Below are positions 1-9,241 of a DNA stretch of 64,000 nucleotides, in pieces; the stretch's first letter is position 1, and every line of letters starts with the position of its first letter. This DNA comes from Chitinophaga rupis (GTDB lineage: Bacteria > Bacteroidota > Bacteroidia > Chitinophagales > Chitinophagaceae): contig NZ_FOBB01000008.1 of assembly GCF_900109685.1 (NCBI RefSeq), positions 308,388-372,387 on the forward strand, written 5' to 3'. The notes under the pieces are model-generated. The model saw only the letters and a list, made by a program, of their open reading frames with translations. It was not told the DNA's origin and searched no databases. The translations under genes were made by a program, and so were the position numbers.

Positions 1-1
1 C

Positions 2-2131
2 GGTCTGCGGCTTGATATTGCAGACAGCGCTTATAAAGCGCTGCGCGAAACACCCGGTGCGCATGCCTTAGTGCCTGGCGATCCTATGGCTTCTGTAGTA
101 TACCAGCGTATCAGCAGTACAGATTCTTCCATGCGTATGCCGCCTCCATCCACCAATATGGCCCTGAGTAGTTATGAAGTAAAGCTGATTGAGAAGTGGA
201 TTAAACAGGGTGCAAAATATAAGCCGCATTGGGCATTTGTAGCGCCGGTGAAACCTGCATTACCCAAAGTAGAAAAAGAGAAATGGGCGCGCAACGAAAT
301 AGACTACTTTGTATTGGCCCGCATGGAGCAACATGGGCTGGAACCCAATCCCGCAGCAGATCACGAAAGACTGCTGAAACGTCTTTGCCTGGATCTTACC
401 GGCCTGCCACCCTCACTTGAAAGAATGGAACGTTTTGCCAAAGATACCAGCGATGCGGGTTATGAACGTATGGTAGACGAGCTGCTGGCCGATAGCGCCT
501 ATGGCGAGAAAATGGCGGTACACTGGATGGATGTAGCCCGGTATGCGGATTCACACGGCTACCAGGACGACAACTACCGCTCCATGTGGCCCTGGCGCGA
601 TTGGGTGATCCATGCATTCAATGAAAACCTTTCTTACCGGGATTTTATAACCTGGCAGCTGGCAGGAGATATGATCCCCGGCGCCACCCGCGAACAATTG
701 CTGGCCACGGGCTTTAACCGCAACCATAAGATCACTGAAGAAGGCGGAGTAATAGATGAGGAATACCGGATCGAATATGTGACGGACCGTACCAACACAT
801 TCGGCAAAAGCCTGCTAGGTATCACCATTGAATGCGCACACTGCCACGATCACAAATATGATCCTTTCTCACAAAAAGAATATTATGAGCTCTTTGCCTT
901 CTTTAATAATGTAAAGGAAACAGGGCTGCAATCTACGGTAGGGGGTCCTGAAACCTATGCCAAAACGCCCTACATGGAGATCACCAAAGAAGATCTCAAA
1001 GACGTGCTCAGTTTCATTAACAAACAGGACACCAATAAGCTGATCGTATCTGTAATGGGTGAAAAGGATACTACGCGAAAAACGTATATTCTTGGCCGTG
1101 GTAACTATGATAACCCTACACTGGAAGTACAGCCCGAAACACCGCACGCGGTATTGCCCTTTGATGTAAAGCAATACCCGGCTAACCGCCTTGGCCTGGC
1201 GGGATGGTTGTTTGACAAGCGGAACCCGCTCACAGCAAGGGTTTTTGTAAACCAGCAATGGCAGGAAGTATTTGGCAGAGGCATTGTGAAAAGCAGCGGC
1301 GACTTCGGGATGCAGGGAGACCTGCCCAGCAATCCGCAGCTTCTCGACTGGCTGGCGGTTGATTTTATGCAGCACGGATGGAATATTAAACGGCTCATGA
1401 AACAAATGGTGATGACGGCCACGTACCGGCAGTCGGCTATCATTTCCAAAAACAAGCTGAAAGCAGATCCTGAAAATATTTATCTCTCCCGCGGGCCCCG
1501 GTTCCGGCTTACTGCGGAAGGCGTGCGCGACCTGGTGCTGAAAAGCAGTGGTTTGCTGGTACCTGAAATTGGCGGTCCCAGTGTAAAGCCCTATCAGCCC
1601 CAGGGCTTGTGGGAAATGGCTACCTCCGGCAGAGGCATTCTGGCCAGCTACCGGCAGGATCATGGGAAAAGCCTTTACCGCAGAGGGTTGTACACCTTCA
1701 TCAAACGCACGGTGCCGCCACCTTCTATGATGATCTTTGATGCCAGTAACCGCGATCAGTGCGAGGTAAAACGCGCCAGCACCAATACGCCCCTGCAGGC
1801 GCTCATTATGCTCAACGATCCTACTGTGCTGGAAGCCAGCCGGGTACTGGCTTCCCGGTTGTTGCAAAAAGACAATAATACAACCCGGAATATAACGCAG
1901 GCCTTCCGTTTGATCGTTTGCCGCACACCGCAAAAACAGGAAGTAGACCTGCTGCAGAAATATTATGAGCAGCAGCAGCAATGGTATAAAAAGCAGCCCG
2001 GAAATGCGGTGAAGCTGCTGCAACAGGGTGAGTACCCGATGGCCACAAACCTGGACAATGCCTCATGGGCCGCCATGATGCAGGTGATCACCACTATTTA
2101 TAACCTGGAAGAAACGCTTTCAAAAACATAA
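2..2131 (+). CDS. DUF1549/DUF1553 (PSD1-type) protein, 5' partial
   Basis: The frame is open from base 2, so the true start lies left of the window; 709 residues are visible. An ATG at 86 and a GTG at 71 are internal, because the upstream codons still read as family sequence (GLRLDIADSAYKALRETPG, the usual link after a PSCyt1 haem domain). The DUF1549 part covers about residues 95-310 and contains a CAHCH haem-type motif at 278-282 of the visible part. DUF1553 covers about 415-660, with NPLTARVFVNQQW and ASTNTPLQALIMLND blocks. Such proteins are exported and occur next to DUF1501 genes in Planctomycetes and Bacteroidota; their reaction is not established. The stop lies 29 bp before the next gene, so the two are probably co-transcribed. 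Confidence 0.88.
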   Translation, partial: GLRLDIADSAYKALRETPGAHALVPGDPMASVVYQRISSTDSSMRMPPPSTNMALSSYEVKLIEKWIKQGAKYKPHWAFVAPVKPALPKVEKEKWARNEIDYFVLARMEQHGLEPNPAADHERLLKRLCLDLTGLPPSLERMERFAKDTSDAGYERMVDELLADSAYGEKMAVHWMDVARYADSHGYQDDNYRSMWPWRDWVIHAFNENLSYRDFITWQLAGDMIPGATREQLLATGFNRNHKITEEGGVIDEEYRIEYVTDRTNTFGKSLLGITIECAHCHDHKYDPFSQKEYYELFAFFNNVKETGLQSTVGGPETYAKTPYMEITKEDLKDVLSFINKQDTNKLIVSVMGEKDTTRKTYILGRGNYDNPTLEVQPETPHAVLPFDVKQYPANRLGLAGWLFDKRNPLTARVFVNQQWQEVFGRGIVKSSGDFGMQGDLPSNPQLLDWLAVDFMQHGWNIKRLMKQMVMTATYRQSAIISKNKLKADPENIYLSRGPRFRLTAEGVRDLVLKSSGLLVPEIGGPSVKPYQPQGLWEMATSGRGILASYRQDHGKSLYRRGLYTFIKRTVPPPSMMIFDASNRDQCEVKRASTNTPLQALIMLNDPTVLEASRVLASRLLQKDNNTTRNITQAFRLIVCRTPQKQEVDLLQKYYEQQQQWYKKQPGNAVKLLQQGEYPMATNLDNASWAAMMQVITTIYNLEETLSKT

Positions 2132-2160
2132 CGATCGTAAGTCACGCATAATAAAGGCCG

Positions 2161-3615
2161 ATGAAAAACGAATTTTTAGAATATCAACTGAACATGAACC
2201 GCCGTAAGTTCCTGTCACGCCTGAGCCTTGGCGTGGGCAGCCTGGCGCTGGGTTCATTGCTGGTTCCCGGCCTCTTTGGCAATAGCAGCGGGGAAGAGGC
2301 GCCTTTTGTTCCGGGCATGCCGCATTTCGCGCCCAGGGCCAAAAGGATCATCTACCTGTTTCAGAACGGGGCGCCGTCTCAACTGGAAAGCTTTGATTAT
2401 AAGCCAAAGCTGCGCGAAATGATGGGGCAGGAGCTGCCGGCCTCCATCCGTATGGGACAACGCTTAACCGGCATGACATCGGGGCAGTCGTCTTTTCCGC
2501 TGGTAGGCTCGCATTTCGATTTCAAACAGTACGGCGCGGCCCGTGCCTGGATCAGCGACCTGTTTCCGAATACGGCACAGATAGTGGACGATATCTGCAT
2601 TGTGCGTTCCATGTTCACCGAAGCAATTAATCATGATCCCGCGCTCACCTTTTTCCAGACAGGGGCGCAGCAGGGCAACCGCGCCAGCTTTGGCTCCTGG
2701 ATGAGCTATGGCCTTGGGAGCGAAAACAAGAACCTGCCTGCCTTCTGTGTGCTGCTGTCGAGAGGTAAAGGAAACGGGCAGGGTGTATACTCCAAGCTGT
2801 GGTCCAATGGATTTTTAGACAGTATTCACCAGGGCGTTCAGTTCAGCAGCGGCGAAAGCCCGGTATTGTACCTGAATAATCCTGAAGGCATTGATATGGC
2901 TAACCGCCGCCAGATGCTGGACCAGCTGGCCGCATTGAATGATCAGTCGTATAAAGAGTTCGGCGACCCTGAGATCAATACCAAGATCCAGCAGTATGAA
3001 ATGGCTTACCGTATGCAAACGGCGGTGCCGGAACTTACTGATCTCTCCAAAGAATCAGATGATATCATCAAGCTGTATGGGCCTGACTGCCTGGTGCCCG
3101 GCACATTTGCAGCGAACTGCCTGTTATCCAGGAAGCTTTCTGAAAGCGGTGTGCGCTTCATTCAGCTGTATCACCAGGGATGGGACCAGCATGGCAACCT
3201 GCCCAATGAAATGGCCGGCCAGGCTAAGGATGTGGACCGTGCTTCCGCAGCGCTGATCACGGATCTTAAACAGCGCGGCCTGCTCGATGAAACACTGGTA
3301 ATATGGGGTGGTGAATTCGGAAGAACGAACTACTGCCAGGGTAAGATGACCGCAGATAATTATGGCCGTGATCATCATCCGCGCTGCTTCTCCATCTGGA
3401 TGGCCGGCGGTGGTGTAAAGCCCGGTATTGTATACGGGGAAACAGACGAGTTCGGGTATAACATTGTGAAAGACCCTGTGCATGTGCATGATTTTCATGC
3501 TACCGTTTTACACCTGATGGGGCTTGATCACGAAAAATTAACTTTTAAACACCAGGGGCGCCGTTATCGCCTTACAGACGTAGCAGGTAAGGTCATCCCC
3601 GGATTGATGGCCTGA
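2161..3615 (+). CDS. DUF1501 domain protein with Tat-like signal
   Basis: This is a 484-aa protein of the DUF1501 family, which has an alkaline-phosphatase/sulfatase-like fold and unknown substrate. Residues 12-35 form a twin-arginine-like signal (MNRRKFL followed by a hydrophobic stretch), which suggests folded export. The ATG at 2194 immediately before NRRKFL is an alternative start and would give a more usual signal peptide. Family blocks include LFQNGAPSQLESFDYKP, YHQGWDQHGNLP and the C-terminal GGEFGRTNY and GRDHHPRCFSIWMAGGG segments, rich in Asp and His that could bind metal. It is the second gene of a three-gene set with a PSD1 protein upstream and a cytochrome-c-like membrane protein 34 bp downstream. 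Confidence 0.9.
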   Translation: MKNEFLEYQLNMNRRKFLSRLSLGVGSLALGSLLVPGLFGNSSGEEAPFVPGMPHFAPRAKRIIYLFQNGAPSQLESFDYKPKLREMMGQELPASIRMGQRLTGMTSGQSSFPLVGSHFDFKQYGAARAWISDLFPNTAQIVDDICIVRSMFTEAINHDPALTFFQTGAQQGNRASFGSWMSYGLGSENKNLPAFCVLLSRGKGNGQGVYSKLWSNGFLDSIHQGVQFSSGESPVLYLNNPEGIDMANRRQMLDQLAALNDQSYKEFGDPEINTKIQQYEMAYRMQTAVPELTDLSKESDDIIKLYGPDCLVPGTFAANCLLSRKLSESGVRFIQLYHQGWDQHGNLPNEMAGQAKDVDRASAALITDLKQRGLLDETLVIWGGEFGRTNYCQGKMTADNYGRDHHPRCFSIWMAGGGVKPGIVYGETDEFGYNIVKDPVHVHDFHATVLHLMGLDHEKLTFKHQGRRYRLTDVAGKVIPGLMA

Positions 3616-3649
3616 TCAAATAACATTTATATAAACTGAGAAGCGTATA

Positions 3650-5824
3650 ATGACAGTGAAGCAGTCGTCCGGATGGCAAAGCGCAGGCAGCAGCCTGTTA
3701 TTTGCCGGCAACATTTTTATCCTTTTCCTACTGATCTTTGGCAACCGTGTGGTATTACCGCCCTGGTTGCAGGTGCTGGGCAGGATGCATCCTTTATTGC
3801 TGCATTTTCCTATTGTGCTGATCCTGGTAGCAGGCGTTCTAACGTTTATCCGCCTGCGTGAGCCGGCTGCTGAAGCATGGAAACAGCACCTGGCCAACGT
3901 TTTATTACTGGCTGGCGCACTCAGTGCAGTCGTTACCGTTATTATGGGCTTGTTCTTATCCGGTGAAGAAGGATATAACGGCAGCAGTACTTTACAATGG
4001 CACAAATGGAGCGGCGTAAGTGTGTGCTGGCTTACTTCTTTATTATACTGGCTGGGCCGGACGGGTATAAGCCGGCCCGCAATACAGAAAGGCGGGGTGC
4101 TTATTACTGCCCTGTTGCTGGTAGTGACCGGGCATTTCGGGGCAGACATCACGCATGGCGAAAACTTTGTACTGGCGCCCGTAACCCCTGCAGGAAAAGG
4201 ACTGCAGGTGCCTTTCGACCAGGCGCTGATATATGAGCACCTGGTAAAGCCGGTACTACAGGAGAAATGCATGAACTGCCATAACGGAGCTAAGGCAAAA
4301 GGTGAGCTGGCAATGGAGCTGCCGGCGCAGCTGCTGAAAGGAGGAAAGAGCGGGAAGCTGTTTATGGCCGGTAAACCTGAAATAAGCCTGTTAATAGAGC
4401 GGCTGCATTTACCAATGGATGCGAAGAAGCATATGCCGCCCGCCGGCAAGCCACAGCTTACACCGGAAGAAGCGGACCTGCTTTATTACTGGATCAAAGG
4501 CGGCGCTGATTTCAAAACAAAAGTAGCTGCATTGCCAGTACATGACAGCCTGCGGTTACTGGCTGCCGCTATGTTACAACCTGCCCCGCCAGCAGCCCCT
4601 GTTTATCAATTTGCAGCGGCAGATGAAAAGCTGGTGCAAAAGCTGAATAATAATTACCGCGTTATTTATCCGGTAGCGCTGAATGCAGCGCCATTGGTGG
4701 TGAACTGCTATAATAAAGACCAGTTTAAGAGCAGATCGATCGAAGAGCTGCTGCCGCTGAAAAAACAGATCATAGAAATGCACCTGCAGAAAATGCCGGT
4801 GCAGGATGCAGATCTGAACATCATAGCACAGTTTCCCGAGCTGCGGGTGCTGAACCTGAGCTTTACTAACATAAAGGGCCAAACGCTGGCCGCCCTGGTA
4901 AAGCTGCCACACCTGGAAAGCCTTTCACTGTCGGGCACCCCGGTTACCTTGCAACAGCTGCAGGTGCTGAAGACGGCGCCTGCATTGAAAGAGCTGTACC
5001 TGTGGAATACCGCGCTCACTGCCGCGGAGCTGGATCAGCTGCCGGCAGCATTTAAAACGGTGGCAATTATCAGGGGATTTACAGATGATGGTAAACAACC
5101 GTTGAAACTGAATCAGCCGCTGATGGTGAACACAGCGCCGGTTTTCCGCAATACTACACAGCTGTTGCTGAAGCATCCCATAAAAGGGGTGGAGATCCGC
5201 TATACTACCGATGGATCGGTACCAGACAGTGTGAACTCTCCGCTGTTTAAAGATAGCCTGCTGCTGCAAACAAATACTACTATCCGTGCCATTGCCTGCA
5301 AAAAGGGCTGGTATGCAAGCGACCCGGTGCAGTTCAATTTTTACAAGTCTTCGTATACCCCTGACAGTGTGGTGTTGCTTACGCAACCCGATGGAACTTA
5401 TGCCGGCGCAGGTCCCAAAACGCTTTGCGACGGGCAGAAAGGGGGTGCAGACCAGGGCAATCAGAAATGGCTGGGTTATGTAAAAGAGCCTATGGTGGCC
5501 ATGCTGCTATTTAAGCAGCCCGTACCCCTGCAGTCAGTTTCAGTAGGTATCTTACGGAATATTGACGGGTACATTTTTCCTCCCGCAAAACTGGAAATAT
5601 GGGGTGGTACAGATGCGAAGCACCTGAAGCTGCTGAAAAAGATCATTCCCGCAGCAGGGAAGAAGAACGATCCTGCCGCCGCCATGGAAATAGCAGGTGC
5701 CTTTCCGGTTACCAGCGTTTCCTGTGTAAAGTTGGTAATGGATCCTTTGGTAAAAATACCCGGCTGGCATCCCGGCAAGGGAAGCAGGGGATGGGTGTTT
5801 GCAGATGAAGTGTTATTTAATTAG
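3650..5824 (+). CDS. DUF2231 / PSCyt1 / leucine-rich / chitobiase-C-like membrane protein
   Basis: The 724-aa product is a mosaic. Residues 17-165 hold about four membrane segments of the DUF2231 type, including HPLLLHFPIVLIL at 47-59. A planctomycete-type cytochrome c domain follows at about 195-295 with CMNCH at 207-211 and MPPAGKPQLT near its end, typical of PF07635. Leucine-rich repeats occupy about 370-465 (LRVLNLSFTNIKG, LESLSLSGTPVT, LKELYLWNT). Residues about 510-565 resemble the chitobiase/beta-hexosaminidase C-terminal domain (VEIRYTTDGSVPD), and the rest is a probable beta-sandwich. It likely anchors a periplasmic haem protein working with the two upstream gene products. The role is inferred; no enzyme activity can be assigned. 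Confidence 0.85.
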   Translation: MTVKQSSGWQSAGSSLLFAGNIFILFLLIFGNRVVLPPWLQVLGRMHPLLLHFPIVLILVAGVLTFIRLREPAAEAWKQHLANVLLLAGALSAVVTVIMGLFLSGEEGYNGSSTLQWHKWSGVSVCWLTSLLYWLGRTGISRPAIQKGGVLITALLLVVTGHFGADITHGENFVLAPVTPAGKGLQVPFDQALIYEHLVKPVLQEKCMNCHNGAKAKGELAMELPAQLLKGGKSGKLFMAGKPEISLLIERLHLPMDAKKHMPPAGKPQLTPEEADLLYYWIKGGADFKTKVAALPVHDSLRLLAAAMLQPAPPAAPVYQFAAADEKLVQKLNNNYRVIYPVALNAAPLVVNCYNKDQFKSRSIEELLPLKKQIIEMHLQKMPVQDADLNIIAQFPELRVLNLSFTNIKGQTLAALVKLPHLESLSLSGTPVTLQQLQVLKTAPALKELYLWNTALTAAELDQLPAAFKTVAIIRGFTDDGKQPLKLNQPLMVNTAPVFRNTTQLLLKHPIKGVEIRYTTDGSVPDSVNSPLFKDSLLLQTNTTIRAIACKKGWYASDPVQFNFYKSSYTPDSVVLLTQPDGTYAGAGPKTLCDGQKGGADQGNQKWLGYVKEPMVAMLLFKQPVPLQSVSVGILRNIDGYIFPPAKLEIWGGTDAKHLKLLKKIIPAAGKKNDPAAAMEIAGAFPVTSVSCVKLVMDPLVKIPGWHPGKGSRGWVFADEVLFN

Positions 5825-6048
5825 GTATCGGAATTTCAATACTTTTGACCATGCCGCCAAAACTCTTTACTCATAACGTAAAAAAGCTTTCCTGTTTGGT
5901 CAATGCCAGACAATACAAGTATGAAGAGATAGGGTACAGGTACCCTTGAGCCGGAACGGATAGTCTTTCCTGGCGCCGAACAGTTGGCTGTTATCAAATG
6001 GCTGTTCCAACAGTTGATCTCATTCACGGGTTAGATCTGTCTTACAAG

Positions 6049-7065
6049 TTATTTTTTCAGGATCTTAGCAATGCTGTTTTCAATATCCGATACCGCTGCA
6101 TTTTCAGCATTGGACAGCAGCACAATAAGCTGATCCTTTTGTGTTCTTCTGCTGATGAAACTCGCAAACCCCGGCAGGCTTCCCTTGTGATAATAAACAT
6201 CCCAGACACCGCCTCTTTCCCTCACGAACCAGCCATAGCAATACTTCCCCGGAACATGCTGTTTGAGCATCTGTTCTTTCATCTTTTCAGAAAGGAGGCT
6301 TTCTGCATAAAGGGCCCGGTCTAATTTATACAGGTCTCCGGTGGTTGAATACACTGTTCCCGCGCCATCAATATTTTCCAGCGGAAAATCAATATCAACA
6401 GATGCTGTTTGAGCCGCATCCTTATATCCTTTCACTATCTTATTAAGGTCTGAATTTCTTGCTATTCCGGATGAGGTCATATTAGCAGGACCGAAGATCT
6501 CGGTCTGGATCAATTCAGCATATTTCCTTCCCGTTGCAATTTGTATAATCTCTTTTAGAAGTACATAGCCCGAGTTTGAGTATTCAAAGTCTGATCCTGG
6601 TTCAAATCTTAAGGTGGCCTTTGCAATCAATGCTTTGATGTCCATTTCTTTTTCCTTGTTGAGAAGCTCGTTAAGGCCGGAAGTATGCGTTAACAATTGA
6701 TGAATAGTTATTTTGCCAATTTGCATATCCGCTATTTTGAAATAACTATTAATGGTTGCGTCTAATTTGAGAATCCCCTTGTCTACAAGCCGTAATGCAA
6801 GAATGGCGGTGACAGGCTTGGAAATAGAGCCAATAAGAAACTTAGCAGTGTCACTATTGGGAAGATCATTCGCCTGATCAGCTTTTCCCCAGGATCTTTT
6901 GTAAATAATTTGCCCGTGATCTGCAACTAATACGTTTCCCGTAAATTCGTTGTCCTTGAAACTCTCTTGCATGAGGTAATCAATTTTCTCCGCTTTGGTT
7001 TTACCAGGGTTATTGGTGCAAGCCGGCAAAAGAATAAAGAGCAGGGGGTAGACTATTTTTTTCAT
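6049..7065 (-). CDS. Serine hydrolase, beta-lactamase family (PF00144), lipoprotein
   Basis: A 338-aa protein of the class C beta-lactamase/DD-peptidase fold. The first 16 residues form a lipoprotein signal with a LLPAC lipobox, so it is probably tethered in the periplasm. Active-site motifs are in order: SISK at 80-83 (nucleophile S80, K83), YSN at 162-164, and HKG at 293-295 in place of KTG. These are the signatures of the penicillin-binding-protein-like esterases and D-aminopeptidases; the natural substrate cannot be told from sequence. The gene stands alone, with convergent transcription toward the 3.6-kb gene and about 600 bp of non-coding DNA upstream. Confidence 0.88.
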   Translation of the reverse strand: MKKIVYPLLFILLPACTNNPGKTKAEKIDYLMQESFKDNEFTGNVLVADHGQIIYKRSWGKADQANDLPNSDTAKFLIGSISKPVTAILALRLVDKGILKLDATINSYFKIADMQIGKITIHQLLTHTSGLNELLNKEKEMDIKALIAKATLRFEPGSDFEYSNSGYVLLKEIIQIATGRKYAELIQTEIFGPANMTSSGIARNSDLNKIVKGYKDAAQTASVDIDFPLENIDGAGTVYSTTGDLYKLDRALYAESLLSEKMKEQMLKQHVPGKYCYGWFVRERGGVWDVYYHKGSLPGFASFISRRTQKDQLIVLLSNAENAAVSDIENSIAKILKK

Positions 7066-7662
7066 TTAAGTTGATTGTTGGTTATCAGTAGCACAGAAGA
7101 TGACTTCAATTTTATCTTTCTCGTTTAACCTATCGGTGATGGTACACAACAATTAACAACTAATATACGCAATTTGCAGCGTGCAGGATATCCAGAAAGT
7201 ACGGTATTAATATTAATTTATAAATGGTAAATATTTAAAACTGCCGAACGTATAGTTGCTGAAAAAAGATATGCATCGCAACTTTTGATAATTGCCGCAA
7301 GAAATACTAACTTAAGGTAAGATTCGCATTTTACTCATTGGATCCCTGTTTTACTTAGATTATTTACATAATCCTACGATTGGCAAATACAAAAACTCTA
7401 AGCCTGGTGCAAGTACTGTAGTTATATCCACGTTAACACCCTAAAAATCCTAAATAAAACATACCCCTACCTTAGAATTTCTTTAAGATACAGTCTTGAA
7501 ATAAATTAATGAAAGGCCCGGAAAAAAAGGTTTGTGGCATCTATTCCCAGACTGTCTTTATGGAATATTCATGGGCATTGCCGATATTTATCCCTATTGA
7601 TTATCAATACCTATTCTCAATTTTAACACACTGGAAGCTCATAGCTACTTCGCAATGAGAAA
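7066..7662. other. Intergenic stretch, no gene seen
   Basis: About 600 bp of AT-rich sequence between two minus-strand genes. I see no convincing reading frame, RNA gene or strong hairpin. It should hold the promoter of the serine hydrolase at its left end, but no clear TAnnTTTG element could be fixed. Confidence 0.5.
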
Positions 7663-8610
7663 TCATACTATCGACCGACCTTTATATAAATTTTCGTCTG
7701 CCTCATACTCCTTCAGGTATCGGATCTTTCTATTTTCATTACAGTACCTGATTGAACCAGATTGAATATACCTGAAATAACGAACTTCAGCGGGATATTG
7801 TGCTTCCAGCCGGTCGAACTCTTCTTCCAGTTCAGCCGCATATTGGTAAAATAAAGAGATAGCTCTATCGATTGCGGCCTGTTCATCACAAGTTTCAATT
7901 CTTTGGATAATCTTTACAACATGGGCATAAGCTTTTATTTCCTCCTTTTTGGCCTTGTAGGAATACAAATCAAGAAGCAGTCCTATGGTATACCCTGAAA
8001 TTTTGAGCGCTTTTTCAAATGCGCCACTGTAGTAGGACGATGCTGGCAGATCATCGTAGAGATACCACAATAGAGCATACATCACTGGCATGGCAACATC
8101 ATATGCCCTGCACTCCAGATATTCTTCCAGAGAAGGCTCCTGCTTCTGCACCTCTATCGTACGCTGCACCAGTACATTATCCAGATATTTAACCGATTCA
8201 AGCTTGAAAATATTTTTTGCATCCTTTGTCCAGCCAGTTCCTGAACAAAAACTGGCAATCGGATAAAACAATTGATCAACCCCGGGCTCTTCGTTCAGGG
8301 CTGCTTTAAAACCTTCGATCATCTCAACAATATTGTCCAGATCAACAGAATTATCAAAAAACTGATCATCTATCAAAGCCCACACACTATAATATCTGCA
8401 AATAGATTTAACTTTTTCTATATTTCCAAATGGATAAATATAAGCAGTGTATTGGGCTCCGACAGCTATATAATCTCCATATAATTGTGTGTTTTCGTTC
8501 ATTGTGTCAAAGACTGCCGTTTTAAAAAAATCTTTCATATGACTTACCAACACATTTAGTTCAGGATGCACCATAATTGGCAGGTTAGATTCAAATAGGG
8601 GGATCTTCAT
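7663..8610 (-). CDS. Class I terpene synthase-like protein
   Basis: The 315-aa protein has the size and pattern of a single-domain bacterial terpene cyclase. The aspartate-rich motif is DDQFFD at 81-86, preceded by the usual aromatic helix (CRYYSVWALI). R168 sits where the pyrophosphate-sensor Arg is expected, about 46 residues before the NSE region. The NSE region reads LDLYSYKAKKE at 213-223: the central D and S are kept, but the first Asn is Leu and the Glu at the metal-binding spacing is Lys, with E223 two residues further on. An RY pair near 297-298 matches the C-terminal RY motif. No prenyl transferase or P450 gene is adjacent. The fold is well supported; catalytic competence is uncertain because of the altered NSE motif. 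Confidence 0.78.
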   Translation of the reverse strand: MKIPLFESNLPIMVHPELNVLVSHMKDFFKTAVFDTMNENTQLYGDYIAVGAQYTAYIYPFGNIEKVKSICRYYSVWALIDDQFFDNSVDLDNIVEMIEGFKAALNEEPGVDQLFYPIASFCSGTGWTKDAKNIFKLESVKYLDNVLVQRTIEVQKQEPSLEEYLECRAYDVAMPVMYALLWYLYDDLPASSYYSGAFEKALKISGYTIGLLLDLYSYKAKKEEIKAYAHVVKIIQRIETCDEQAAIDRAISLFYQYAAELEEEFDRLEAQYPAEVRYFRYIQSGSIRYCNENRKIRYLKEYEADENLYKGRSIV

Positions 8611-8756
8611 TGTGGTTAAATTTTAAGGGCTATGATTTTAAAAACAGTGTGTATGTATTATAACACTAGTCTGTTAAGATGCGGGTGTCACAAATTGGTT
8701 TGGGCATAAAACATTTGGGCTAGTTCACACTCTTCCAAATTTAACAACATTTTGAA

Positions 8757-8867
8757 TTAAAATGTTTTTGATAGATTGTTTTTTTTCAAGTCGCCCATCA
8801 CTCCGGCAAAACCTCCGATTGCAGTCCCCGGTCCTGGAAAGATGGCTCCAGTTTCTGCGCCCAACAT
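8757..8867 (-). CDS. Possible small glycine-zipper peptide or gene remnant
   Basis: A 36-codon frame whose product starts MLGAETGAIFPGPGTAIGG and continues with further small residues and a basic tail. The frame stays open for about 14 codons upstream of the ATG (reading YHGLPDGNINKGNAY) until a stop, which hints at the remains of a longer gene. The composition resembles glycine-zipper or bacteriocin-like peptides, but no leader or export gene is adjacent and the match is by eye only. It lies between the terpene synthase and a small membrane protein, both on the same strand. Confidence 0.25.
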   Translation of the reverse strand: MLGAETGAIFPGPGTAIGGFAGVMGDLKKNNLSKTF

Positions 8868-8884
8868 ATAAGCGTTTCCCTTGT

Positions 8885-9235
8885 TTATATTGCCATCCGG
8901 TAAACCATGATAATTATACTAATAACAAAAATGATAGTGTATATTGGTTTATTATATTTTGCCAGCCACACGGGTAGGAAAATATCAAAATTAGCACTCG
9001 CCGAAGAAGAATATCTGCGGGCCATAACAGTAAGGGGGCACTTCCCCTTAAATATCAGCAATACAATTCCTTCCAGCAATATCAGTCCGATGCATATCCA
9101 AATGCTGGTATCAATCTTATTAGCAAACACCGCCGCATATAGTAAGTAAAAGATAACAACATTAAAAAATCCCCATATTGCCGTATGAATTAATTTAATG
9201 ATAGTTAGTTTGCTGGAAGATTTTTTAAGCATCAT
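8885..9235 (-). CDS. Small membrane protein, unknown function
   Basis: A 116-aa protein with three predicted membrane helices at about residues 19-38, 43-62 and 95-112. Between the second and third is a conserved-looking polar block, KGKCPLTVMARRYSSSASANFDIFLPVWLA, of a kind seen in small uncharacterised Bacteroidota membrane proteins; a Cys-Pro-Leu-Thr at about 65-68 stands out. It is the last gene of a tightly spaced minus-strand group (6 bp after the DUF6544 gene), so it is probably co-transcribed with it. I cannot assign a function. Confidence 0.65.
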   Translation of the reverse strand: MMLKKSSSKLTIIKLIHTAIWGFFNVVIFYLLYAAVFANKIDTSIWICIGLILLEGIVLLIFKGKCPLTVMARRYSSSASANFDIFLPVWLAKYNKPIYTIIFVISIIIMVYRMAI

Positions 9236-9241
9236 AGTGTT

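Noticed and set aside
869..2023. Long antisense open frame (384 codons) opposite the DUF1549/DUF1553 gene
   Set aside because: The plus strand clearly encodes a conserved family; the antisense product is low in protein-like patterns and rich in Arg, His and Gln, as expected for a shadow.
5836..6027. Minus-strand frame of 63 codons after the cytochrome-c-like gene
   Set aside because: No recognisable family, lies in a short intergenic gap and shows no start signal; treated as chance or an unrecognisable remnant.
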